A DNA stretch of 15,216 nt, from assembly GCA_050256015.1 (NCBI GenBank), contig JBFWIL010000035.1:1-15216 (forward strand). The letters are read 5' to 3'. This document shows positions 7,667-13,851 of the stretch, in pieces. The number at the start of each line of letters is the position of its first letter. Position 1 is the stretch's first letter. Made by a program: the position numbers and the translations under genes. The notes under the pieces were generated by a model, which saw only the letters and a list, made by a program, of their open reading frames with translations, did not search any database and was not told where the DNA came from. This DNA is from JBFWIL01 sp050256015. Lineage in GTDB: Bacteria; Bacteroidota; Bacteroidia; Bacteroidales; Prolixibacteraceae.

Positions 7667-8672
7667 AGAATTTGTCAACATTTTTCAGTGCAATGCCGGT
7701 TCCGCGGGCCACGGCGCGGAGCGGATCTTCCGCAACATGAAAGGTAATGTTTAACTTTTCCGTCAGCCGTTTCGACAGTCCGCGGAGCAGGGCACCCCCC
7801 CCTGCTAGGTATATTCCCTTTGAAACAATGTCGGCGTAAAGCTCGGGCGGAGTTTGTTCCAGGGCATTTAAAATAGCTGTTTCAATTTTGGAAATGGATT
7901 TCTCCAGGCAATGGGAGATCTCCTGATAGGAAACAGGTACCTCTATGGGCAGGGCGGTCATCTGGTTGGGACCCTGTACAATATAGTCATTCGGCGGATT
8001 TTCCAGCTGGGAAAGCGCAGACCCGACATTGATCTTAATCTCTTCTGCCGTGCGTTCACCTATCTTTATGTTATGTTGATGGCGCATGTATTCCATAATG
8101 TCGGCGGTGAGATCATCCCCGGCAATGCGGATCGATTTGTTGGTTACAATTCCGCCCAGGGATATGACGGCAATCTCTGTGGTTCCTCCGCCAATGTCGA
8201 CAACCATATTCCCTTCCGGGGCTTCTACGTCCAGTCCGATTCCGATAGCTGCTGCCATGGGTTCGTAGATCAAGTAAACCTCCCTGCCTCCGGCATGTTC
8301 TGAAGAGTCGCGCACGGCTCTGACTTCCACCTCTGTGGAGCCGGAAGGAATGCAAACCACCATTTTCAGGGCAGGAGAAAATAAACGGGATTTGGGGTTG
8401 ATCATCTTGATCATACCCCTTATCATTTGCTCTGCAGCGTTAAAATCGGCAATTACCCCATCGCGCAGCGGACGGATGGTTCTCAGATTGGCATGGGTTT
8501 TCCCCTGCATTTGCCGGGCCTTCTCCCCGACAGCGACCAGCTTTTCTGTTTTCAGATCAATGGTGACTACAGAAGGCTCATCGAGCACAATCTTGTCATT
8601 CTGAATAATGATGGTGTTGGCTGTACCGAGGTCAATGGCAATTTCCTGAGTCAAGAACGAAAATAATCCCAT
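7650..8672 (-). CDS. mreB: MreB, actin-like rod-shape cytoskeletal protein
   Basis: MreB forms membrane-bound filaments that organise lateral-wall synthesis. The 340 residues are the typical length. An amphipathic N-terminus (MGLFSFL) is followed by the actin-fold nucleotide motifs: phosphate-1 DLGTANT (14-20), phosphate-2 VDIGGGTTE (158-166) and adenosine LAGGGALLRGL (289-299). VVCIPSGSTEVEVRAV (105-120) and YEPMAAAIG (136-144) are also characteristic. The ATG has an AGGAG 9 nt upstream, one of the few Shine-Dalgarno-like sites here. It lies 46 bp after the purH stop with no promoter box between them, so it is probably read from the purH promoter or one inside purH. The GGG of the adenosine motif is encoded within a run of eight G (plus-strand C, 7795-7802). 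Confidence 0.97.
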   Translation of the reverse strand: MGLFSFLTQEIAIDLGTANTIIIQNDKIVLDEPSVVTIDLKTEKLVAVGEKARQMQGKTHANLRTIRPLRDGVIADFNAAEQMIRGMIKMINPKSRLFSPALKMVVCIPSGSTEVEVRAVRDSSEHAGGREVYLIYEPMAAAIGIGLDVEAPEGNMVVDIGGGTTEIAVISLGGIVTNKSIRIAGDDLTADIMEYMRHQHNIKIGERTAEEIKINVGSALSQLENPPNDYIVQGPNQMTALPIEVPVSYQEISHCLEKSISKIETAILNALEQTPPELYADIVSKGIYLAGGGALLRGLSKRLTEKLNITFHVAEDPLRAVARGTGIALKNVDKFSFLIR

Positions 8673-8681
8673 ATGTTGAAT

Positions 8682-8686
8682 CTCCT
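8682..8686 (-). promoter_or_regulatory. Shine-Dalgarno site of mreB
   Basis: The minus strand reads AGGAG 9 nt before the mreB ATG, in the 46-bp purH-mreB spacer. It supports the chosen start. Most other genes in the window lack such a site, as expected for Bacteroidota, so mreB and ksgA stand out. Confidence 0.55.
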
Positions 8687-8718
8687 GTAAATCAGCTTTT
8701 TATTTTTTATCCTGTCAC

Positions 8719-10308
8719 TTAATGTTTGAAATGGCGGCGGCCTGTGAACAACATGGCTATTCCGTATTCGTCGCAGGCCTGAATCACCTCCTTGTCACGG
8801 ATGCTTCCTCCGGGCTGTACAACATATTTAACGCCAAATTCATGGGCTGCTTCAATGCTGTCGCGGAAAGGAAAGAAGGCATCTGAAACCAGAACGGCCT
8901 CCTCAATGAGAACTCCCTCTTTCAGCTTGAAGCGGGGGATAGCCAGCTGACGAAGACTGTCCAGCCGGTTGGGTTGTCCCATTCCGGCACCTGTCAGCCA
9001 GAACGAACCGTCCGGGTTTTCCGTGACCAGGGCAATGGAATTACTTTTTAAATATTTACATGCGGTAATGCCGAATCGGGCCAGGTTCATTTTATTGCGT
9101 TCAAACTTGCTGCGGGTGACGTTTTTAAATTCGGTATCCATTCCTTCATCCTCATCCTGTACAAGCATGCCCCCACTTATGGAGCGGTATAGCTTTTCTC
9201 CGGTTTTTTCTTTTTTTACCGGCATGACGAGCAGGCGCAGGTTTTTCTTTTTCCCCAGAATTGCCAGTGCTTCCGGACTGAATCCGGGAGCGATGAGTAT
9301 TTCCACAAATTTTTTGCTAAACCATGCGGCCACTTCCTCCGTTACCGTTTGCGTAAAGCAGATAATCCCGCCATAGGCGCTTATCGGGTCTCCGGCCCAG
9401 GCCAGTTCCAGAGACCTCATGATGTCTTCGGATACGGCCAGTCCGCATGGAGTCAGGTGTTTGATAACGGAAACGACAACTTTCCCGGGGAGATGGCTAA
9501 CTGCGTGACAGGCATCGCTGGCTGCTTTCCATGCTGCATCGGCATCCAGCAAATTGTTGTAGGACAGCGCTTTCCCCTGCAGAACACGGGCACTGCCCAA
9601 GCCTGTTCCGGCAGCTGAATTGTTGAATCTGTATAGTGTGGCCGACTGATGCGGGTTTTCTCCGTAACGCAGAACCTTTCCTTCGTTCAGGCTGATACGG
9701 CATCGCCCGGTGTTCCCGGTATCAAAATAATCAAAGATGGCTGTGTCGTAATGGGAAGAAACGGCAAAAGCTTCTCCGGCCAATGCTTTTCGGTCGGCCA
9801 TGGAAGTTTTCCCCTGCTTTTCTTCAAGTAGTTGCAGGAAAGCAGGATATTGTTCCCGCGACGAGACAATGGCTACATCCCTGAAATTCTTGGCCGCAGC
9901 CCGGATCAGGGAAATGCCTCCGATATCTATTTTTTCAATGATTGCTTCTTCGGAAGCTCCTGTGGCAACGGTTTCTTCAAAAGGATAGAGATCAACAACA
10001 ACCAGATCGATGGAAGGGATTTCATACTGTTTTAGTTCTTCCTGATCGCCTGCATGTTCCCGGCGGTTGAGGATTCCCCCAAAAACCTTGGGATGAAGTG
10101 TTTTTACCCGTCCCCCAAGGATGGATGGGTATCCGGTAAGTTGTTCCACGGGGACGACCGGTATGCCGAAACCCTCTATAAATGATTGCGTTCCTCCCGT
10201 AGAATAAATCCGTACATCCAGTGCATGCAGCTTGTTAACTATTTCGTCCAGTTTGTCTTTATGGTAAACAGAAATCAATGCCGACTTGATTTTTTTTAAA
10301 TCCTTCAT
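8719..10308 (-). CDS. purH: Bifunctional AICAR transformylase/IMP cyclohydrolase
   Basis: PurH catalyses the last two steps of de novo purine synthesis: formyl transfer from 10-formyl-THF to AICAR, then cyclisation to IMP. The 529 residues equal the E. coli length. The N-terminal MGS-like cyclohydrolase domain shows STGGT (36-40), GGRVKTLHPKVFGGIL (65-80) and VDLYPFE (105-111). The transformylase domain shows LRYGENPHQ (213-221), VIKHLTPCGLA with Lys283 and His284 at the catalytic pair (281-291), SDAFFPFRDS (475-484), VVQPGGSIRDKEVI (496-509) and the end FTGRRHFKH. The usual KHxNPCG reads KHLTPCG here, a substitution at a tolerant position. The ATG start is preceded by an A/T-rich leader and a TATCTTTG box. 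It heads the mre cluster. The start region carries an A8 run in codons 4-7. Confidence 0.97.
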   Translation of the reverse strand: MKDLKKIKSALISVYHKDKLDEIVNKLHALDVRIYSTGGTQSFIEGFGIPVVPVEQLTGYPSILGGRVKTLHPKVFGGILNRREHAGDQEELKQYEIPSIDLVVVDLYPFEETVATGASEEAIIEKIDIGGISLIRAAAKNFRDVAIVSSREQYPAFLQLLEEKQGKTSMADRKALAGEAFAVSSHYDTAIFDYFDTGNTGRCRISLNEGKVLRYGENPHQSATLYRFNNSAAGTGLGSARVLQGKALSYNNLLDADAAWKAASDACHAVSHLPGKVVVSVIKHLTPCGLAVSEDIMRSLELAWAGDPISAYGGIICFTQTVTEEVAAWFSKKFVEILIAPGFSPEALAILGKKKNLRLLVMPVKKEKTGEKLYRSISGGMLVQDEDEGMDTEFKNVTRSKFERNKMNLARFGITACKYLKSNSIALVTENPDGSFWLTGAGMGQPNRLDSLRQLAIPRFKLKEGVLIEEAVLVSDAFFPFRDSIEAAHEFGVKYVVQPGGSIRDKEVIQACDEYGIAMLFTGRRHFKH

Positions 10309-10551
10309 TTATAATGGTTTATTATTGTTGCACAAAGATAATAAAAAGGACTGGTTTTTTCTCTGCCGGCATAGGCTCTTTTGTGAATAATTTTAACGGG
10401 TTTGTTTGCCTGGCGGCATACAGCAAAAATTGCCGGTTAACCCCGTTATGGGCTTGTTGACGGTGATTTTGAACCCATGGATTTTTCTTCTTTGATTTCT
10501 TTTTCTTTGTGGAGGATGCTGTGCAAAAATACCTTTATGTCTTTGGGATGT
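10309..10551. other. Spacer between the ABC permease gene and purH
   Basis: This 243-bp stretch carries the purH promoter box near its left end and a possible small ORF (10446-10559, -) near its right end. Between them are several short imperfect repeats (TATGCCG followed by a C/G-rich tail near 10373 and 10416) and GCAA/TTGC pairing around 10424-10434. I see no strong terminator for the permease transcript, so readthrough into purH remains possible. Confidence 0.4.
10333..10340 (-). promoter_or_regulatory. -7 promoter box of purH and probably the mre cluster
   Basis: The minus strand reads TATCTTTG, a perfect match to the Bacteroidota -7 consensus TAnnTTTG. It ends 24 nt before the purH ATG, leaving a leader of roughly 15-20 nt. 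No TTTG or TTG lies 19-21 nt upstream, so the -33 element is weak or absent. A TGCCGGCA palindrome (10364-10371) sits about 24 nt upstream of the box and could be an operator, but palindromes of this size arise by chance. Confidence 0.6.
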
Positions 10552-10559
10552 TCAGTCAA
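10446..10559 (-). CDS. Possible small ORF downstream of the ABC permease gene (37 codons)
   Basis: A TTG at 10559 overlaps the permease stop (TTGACTGA) and opens a 37-codon frame ending in TAA. The residues run from TEHPKDIKVFLHSILH into a Lys/Glu-rich stretch (KEKEIKEEK, 18-26) and a Ser/Pro-rich tail. Lys plus Glu make up 12 of 37 residues. The first half could form an amphipathic helix. An alternative TTG at 10583 would add eight residues. I recognise no family. In favour: translational overlap with the permease stop and protein-like composition in an otherwise non-coding spacer. Against: no ATG or Shine-Dalgarno site, and an A-rich sequence gives Lys/Glu codons by chance. Confidence 0.25.
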   Translation of the reverse strand: MTEHPKDIKVFLHSILHKEKEIKEEKSMGSKSPSTSP

Positions 10560-11802
10560 AACGGATTGTTTTTTCCGGAACAATGCGGCTTACCAGCCAG
10601 GATGGGACAGTAAGCATCAGCATGGTTGCTGCCAGGGCTCCCAGGTTCAGCACAAGCAGATTCCACGGGGACAGACTTATCGGAACCGTGGATACATAAT
10701 AGGAAGCCGGATCTAGTTGAACGGGATGCAGATATTTCTGGATCAGGCACAGGCTTATGCCGAGCAGGTTTCCCCAGAACAGACCCTGGCTGACCAGGAA
10801 GGCCGAAAGGTAAAGGAATACTTTCCGGATGTTGGCGTTGGCCGCTCCCATGGATTTGAGTATGCCGATCATCCGGGTTCGTTCCAGAATAATAACCAGC
10901 AGTCCGCTAATCATGTTAAAGCCTGCAACAAGGACCATCAGACTCAGGATGATCCATACGTTCATGTCGAGCAGATCAAGCCAGTCAAAGATCTGGGGAA
11001 ATTTGTGTCTGATATTGACCAGGAGAAACGGGCTCTCCTGATTTGCGGGTTCCCCGGTCAGAATGCTGCGGAGTCTGAATTCAATCGTCTCAAGCTGACC
11101 GGGATCGCTGACAAACAATTCATACCCGCTGATCTGGTTTTCCGTCCAGGCATTCAGCTGCTGGACCTGGCGTATGTCTGCCAGCACAAACATCAGGTCT
11201 AATTCTTCGAGTCCGGTCCGGTAGATCCCGCCTACGGTGAACTGTCTGATCCGGGGAGTCTTTTCGTTTTCATTCAGGAAATACATACGGAACCGGTCGT
11301 TCAGATCCAGATTCAGTTTTTCCGAGAGCTGGGCAGAGATCCAGACCTGGCTTGTCCGGTCCGAGTCGGTCGGGAACGGATGTCCTTTCAGCCTGTTTTT
11401 TTCAAAAAAACGCCAGTCGAATTCCGGTCCGATGCCTTTCAGCACCACTCCCTGTATTTCTTCCCCGGCCTGGATCATGCCGGGCTTAGTGGCAAATTGC
11501 TGAATGTGGCTGATGCCGGGAACGGCAGCCATGCGTTGCAGCGGGACCCGTTCACGGTCAACAGGCATCGTCTGGTAAGACTGCCTGCTGTCGTGGTTTA
11601 TCAGCTGGATGTGGGCGGCAAAACCGTTTACCTTGGAGGCGATTCCCTGCTGAAAGCCCACAACAATAGCTACGGACAGAATCATGACCGTCATGCCCAG
11701 GCTGATTCCTGCCACGGCCAGGCGGACAATCCTGCGGGATAGCTGTCTTGCCTGGTCCCGGTCGGAAAACAACCGTTGTGCTATGAATAGTTCCGTGTTC
11801 AA
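10552..11802 (-). CDS. ABC transporter permease, LolC/LolE (FtsX/MacB) type
   Basis: This 416-residue inner-membrane permease has the four-helix MacB/LolC layout. There is one N-terminal helix (about 29-50, AVAGISLGMTVMILSVAIVV), a large periplasmic domain (about 51-278), and three C-terminal helices (about 282-306, 325-355 and 381-402). The segment ERTRMIGILKSMGA (307-320) after the second helix is the usual FtsX-family coupling motif. Such permeases extract lipoproteins toward the outer membrane (LolCDE) or pump lipids and other hydrophobic compounds. The LolD-like ATPase and a second permease are not next to it. The start is TTG at 11802: the frame is closed by a stop four codons upstream and no ATG is available before helix 1. 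It follows the flippase gene by 52 bp on the same strand. The family is secure, the substrate is not. Confidence 0.85.
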   Translation of the reverse strand: MNTELFIAQRLFSDRDQARQLSRRIVRLAVAGISLGMTVMILSVAIVVGFQQGIASKVNGFAAHIQLINHDSRQSYQTMPVDRERVPLQRMAAVPGISHIQQFATKPGMIQAGEEIQGVVLKGIGPEFDWRFFEKNRLKGHPFPTDSDRTSQVWISAQLSEKLNLDLNDRFRMYFLNENEKTPRIRQFTVGGIYRTGLEELDLMFVLADIRQVQQLNAWTENQISGYELFVSDPGQLETIEFRLRSILTGEPANQESPFLLVNIRHKFPQIFDWLDLLDMNVWIILSLMVLVAGFNMISGLLVIILERTRMIGILKSMGAANANIRKVFLYLSAFLVSQGLFWGNLLGISLCLIQKYLHPVQLDPASYYVSTVPISLSPWNLLVLNLGALAATMLMLTVPSWLVSRIVPEKTIRFD

Positions 11803-11822
11803 GCTGTAATGGAATTAAGCTG

Positions 11823-11830
11823 CTAAGATA
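11823..11830 (-). promoter_or_regulatory. Weak promoter-like box ahead of the permease gene
   Basis: The minus strand reads TATCTTAG, one mismatch from TAnnTTTG, 20 nt before the permease TTG in the 52-bp spacer after the flippase gene. No -33 element is visible. It may give the permease its own transcript, or be chance in an A/T-rich spacer. Confidence 0.25.
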
Positions 11831-11854
11831 TATGAAGTTTTTTGGATTTCCGGT

Positions 11855-12841
11855 TTAGCTGTTCCTCCGGTTCAGGAAGGGAAGGATCAGCAGAGCCAGC
11901 GTTCCGATCACAATGTACATTGCCGTCATGGTGGTATGGGCCAGAAAGGCAAAGACGGCTCCGTCGGCCTTGGAGATTCCGTAAACAAAGAGGGTTTGGA
12001 TGACCATAAAGTGCCAGGCGCCGATTCCTCCCTGTACCGGAGCAACCATGCCGTAACTGCCCAGTACAAAGGTGGTAAGCCCGGCCATGGGGGCGAGGTG
12101 GCTGGTGAAGTCAAACGACTGGAAGACCACATACAACATCAGGTAATACATTAGCCAGATAAACAGCGTGTGCCCCAGGAAGGCTTTTTTGTTTTTCATA
12201 TGCCTGATGGTTTGTAACCCTTCCCCGAATTTGGCAAGGGTTTGTCTTATTCTGCCGTATATGCCCGATTGCCTTAGCTTATGGCGGTACAGGAAAATTA
12301 GAAGGCCCAGAAACGGTGGTATGACTAAAAACCAGGGAGAAAAAGCTACCCCGCACACTTTGTTGCGGATATCCGGATTGTTTTTCAGGAACTGCAGTAT
12401 CTGTCCGAACTGGGTGAAGAAGACCAGCAGGCTGAGCAGCATCAGCATCAGCAGATCGATGATCCGTTCGATAACCACTGTTCCGACCAGTCGCGTAAAG
12501 GAGATCTTTTCGTAGCGGGAAAGGATTCCGCAACGCGAAATTTCGCCCATGCGGGGAAGCACCATGTTCATCAGATAACCCACCATCACCGCCAGAAAAG
12601 CGTTGATTGTGCGTGGTTTGTGTCCCATAGGTCTGATCATGAGTCCCCATCTCAGGGTCCGGCTCAGATGACTTAGCAGCCCCAGGCACAGCGATATCCA
12701 GATCCAGAGGTAGTCTGCGTCGTGTTTGAGTATGCCGGTTATTCGGCTGATATCCTGGTCTTTGTAGATAAGCCAGAAAAGCAACAGTCCGGTAGCCAGA
12801 AAGGCCAGAAACTGAAGGGTTTTTAGTATTTTACGTTTCAA
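11855..12841 (-). CDS. Flippase-like membrane protein (lysylphosphatidylglycerol synthase TM family, UPF0104)
   Basis: This 328-residue polytopic protein has about eight membrane helices and matches the LPG synthase transmembrane (AglD/YbhN, UPF0104) family. Characteristic stretches are SHLSRTLRWGLMI (57-69), FLAVMVGYLMNMVLPRMGEI (82-101), SRYEKISFTRLVGTVVIERI (108-127) and the C-terminal APVQGGIGAWHFMV (267-280). Members lack the cytosolic aminoacyl-transferase domain of MprF, as here, and are thought to move or modify lipids; no specific substrate can be named. The start is TTG at 12841, because a TAA lies two codons upstream and the N-terminus (KRKILKTLQFLAF) fits relatives. It is divergent from ksgA and followed on the same strand by the ABC permease, so both may serve envelope lipid traffic. 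Confidence 0.82.
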   Translation of the reverse strand: MKRKILKTLQFLAFLATGLLLFWLIYKDQDISRITGILKHDADYLWIWISLCLGLLSHLSRTLRWGLMIRPMGHKPRTINAFLAVMVGYLMNMVLPRMGEISRCGILSRYEKISFTRLVGTVVIERIIDLLMLMLLSLLVFFTQFGQILQFLKNNPDIRNKVCGVAFSPWFLVIPPFLGLLIFLYRHKLRQSGIYGRIRQTLAKFGEGLQTIRHMKNKKAFLGHTLFIWLMYYLMLYVVFQSFDFTSHLAPMAGLTTFVLGSYGMVAPVQGGIGAWHFMVIQTLFVYGISKADGAVFAFLAHTTMTAMYIVIGTLALLILPFLNRRNS

Positions 12842-12918
12842 GCGTTACTTGTTTATTCCCGAAAATGAACTATTTTTAAAATCGTTAAGGCATTTTCGCG
12901 ATAATTTCCTTACTTTTT

Positions 12919-12926
12919 TAATTTTG
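12919..12926 (+). promoter_or_regulatory. Candidate -7 box of ksgA-mgtE
   Basis: TAATTTTG matches the Bacteroidota -7 consensus TAnnTTTG. A T-rich TTTTCG (12893-12898) lies 20 bp upstream, at the spacing of a -33 element but with an imperfect sequence. Transcription would begin near 12933 and give a leader of about 120 nt that contains both ACACAGACAAA repeats and the strong Shine-Dalgarno site. Confidence 0.45.
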
Positions 12927-12939
12927 CAGCCCGGTCCTG

Positions 12940-12968
12940 ACACAGACAAACGGTATAACACAGACAAA
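12940..12968. repeat. Tandem 11-bp direct repeats in the divergent promoter region
   Basis: ACACAGACAAA occurs at 12940-12950 and again at 12958-12968, 18 bp from start to start. The right copy overlaps the minus-strand -7-like box of the flippase gene (12972-12965), and both copies fall in the predicted ksgA leader. Exact tandem copies of this length at a promoter are compatible with an operator, but the binding protein is unknown. Confidence 0.5.
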
Positions 12969-12972
12969 AATA
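12965..12972 (-). promoter_or_regulatory. Candidate -7 box of the flippase gene
   Basis: The minus strand reads TATTTTTG, a full match to TAnnTTTG, 123 nt before the TTG start of the flippase gene. No -33 element is visible at 19-21 nt. It faces away from the ksgA box at 12919-12926, so the two predicted transcripts would overlap and be antisense to each other over about 30 nt. Confidence 0.4.
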
Positions 12973-13034
12973 AGGATTTGTTTTTAAACAGGCGGAGGCT
13001 TCAGGGACATTTCCGATGGAGATCAACGCAATAT

Positions 13035-13046
13035 AAGGAGAGGAGG
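13035..13046 (+). promoter_or_regulatory. Strong double Shine-Dalgarno site of ksgA
   Basis: AAGGAG (13035-13040) is followed directly by AGGAGG (13041-13046), 7 nt before the ksgA ATG. This is a perfect complement to the 16S anti-Shine-Dalgarno core and is unlike the A/T-rich leaders of most genes here. A six-codon frame (ATG 13016, stop 13034-13036) ends right at the site and could be a leader peptide or chance. Confidence 0.65.
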
Positions 13047-13053
13047 AAGAATC

Positions 13054-13851
13054 ATGACCATAGTTAAAGCGAAAAAGCATTTGGGGCAGCACTTCCTGAA
13101 AGACCGGCAGATTGCAGCAAAAATAGTGAACAGCCTCCGGCAGGAACAATTGCGGGAAGTGCTGGAAATAGGTCCCGGTACGGGCGTTTTGACCCGGTTG
13201 TTGCTGGAACGACCCGGATACGGGACTACGGTTATTGAAATTGACGGGGAGTCTGTAGATTACCTGAAAACCCGTTTTCCCCGCCTGAAAGGACAAATCA
13301 TTCAGGGCGATTTTCTAAGGATGAAGCTGTCGGAATATTTTCACGGGCCTTTTGCGGTTATCGGTAATTTTCCCTACAACATATCATCCCAGATTTTTTT
13401 CCATTTGCTGGATTACCGGGACCAGATCAGGGAAATTGTATGCATGCTGCAAAAAGAAGTGGCTGAAAGGCTGAGTGCCGGGCCGGGATCAAAGGCGTAT
13501 GGAATTTTAAGTGTAATTTTGCAGACTTATTACGATATTGAATATCTTTTCACGGTTTCCGAACATGCTTTTCTTCCTCCTCCGCGGGTTCAGTCGGCCG
13601 TGATCCGTCTGAACCGGAATAACAGACTGAAACCGGATTGCGATGAAACGCTATATCTGAGGCTGATTAAAACCGCCTTTAATCAGCGTCGCAAAACGCT
13701 GCGAAATTCCCTGCGATCCTTTCTTCCTGATGAAACCCTCAGGGGAATGCCCGTTTTTTCAAAGCGTCCGGAACAATTGGGTGTTGTTGAGTTCGAATCC
13801 TTAACCAGGCTGATATGCAGCCGGAAAAATCAAAGTAGCTATGAAGGCTGA
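13054..13851 (+). CDS. rsmA: 16S rRNA (adenine1518-N6/adenine1519-N6)-dimethyltransferase
   Basis: KsgA/RsmA dimethylates two adjacent adenosines in the helix 45 loop near the 3' end of 16S rRNA, using SAM, late in 30S assembly. The 265 residues show the family signature KKHLGQHFL (7-15), SAM motif I LEIGPGTG (37-44), the acidic loop IEIDGES (61-67), QGDF (84-87), the catalytic NFPY (105-108, the NxPY/NLPY motif), the KEVAERL helix (134-140), FLPPPRVQSAV (173-183) and AFNQRRKTLRNSL (208-220). The length is typical. The ATG start is fixed by the motif position and by the AGGAGG 7 nt upstream. It overlaps mgtE by 11 nt and is divergent from the flippase gene. Confidence 0.97.
   Translation: MTIVKAKKHLGQHFLKDRQIAAKIVNSLRQEQLREVLEIGPGTGVLTRLLLERPGYGTTVIEIDGESVDYLKTRFPRLKGQIIQGDFLRMKLSEYFHGPFAVIGNFPYNISSQIFFHLLDYRDQIREIVCMLQKEVAERLSAGPGSKAYGILSVILQTYYDIEYLFTVSEHAFLPPPRVQSAVIRLNRNNRLKPDCDETLYLRLIKTAFNQRRKTLRNSLRSFLPDETLRGMPVFSKRPEQLGVVEFESLTRLICSRKNQSSYEG

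Noticed and set aside
10428..10441. Recurring CCGGTTAAC words (also near 2392, 7279 and 7629)
   Set aside because: They are short, partly palindromic, and mostly explained by Val-Asn-Arg or similar codons. Spacing and context are not shared.
11871..11880. A further TTCAGGAAGG copy near the 3' end of the flippase gene
   Set aside because: It arises from Phe-Leu-Asn codons, has no complementary partner nearby, and similar words occur at other Phe-Leu pairs, so it is not taken as part of the mreB-mreC element.
12842..13053. Magnesium or other known riboswitch in the ksgA leader
   Set aside because: No conserved core of a class I know is visible. The leader holds only the repeats, a possible six-codon frame and the SD site.
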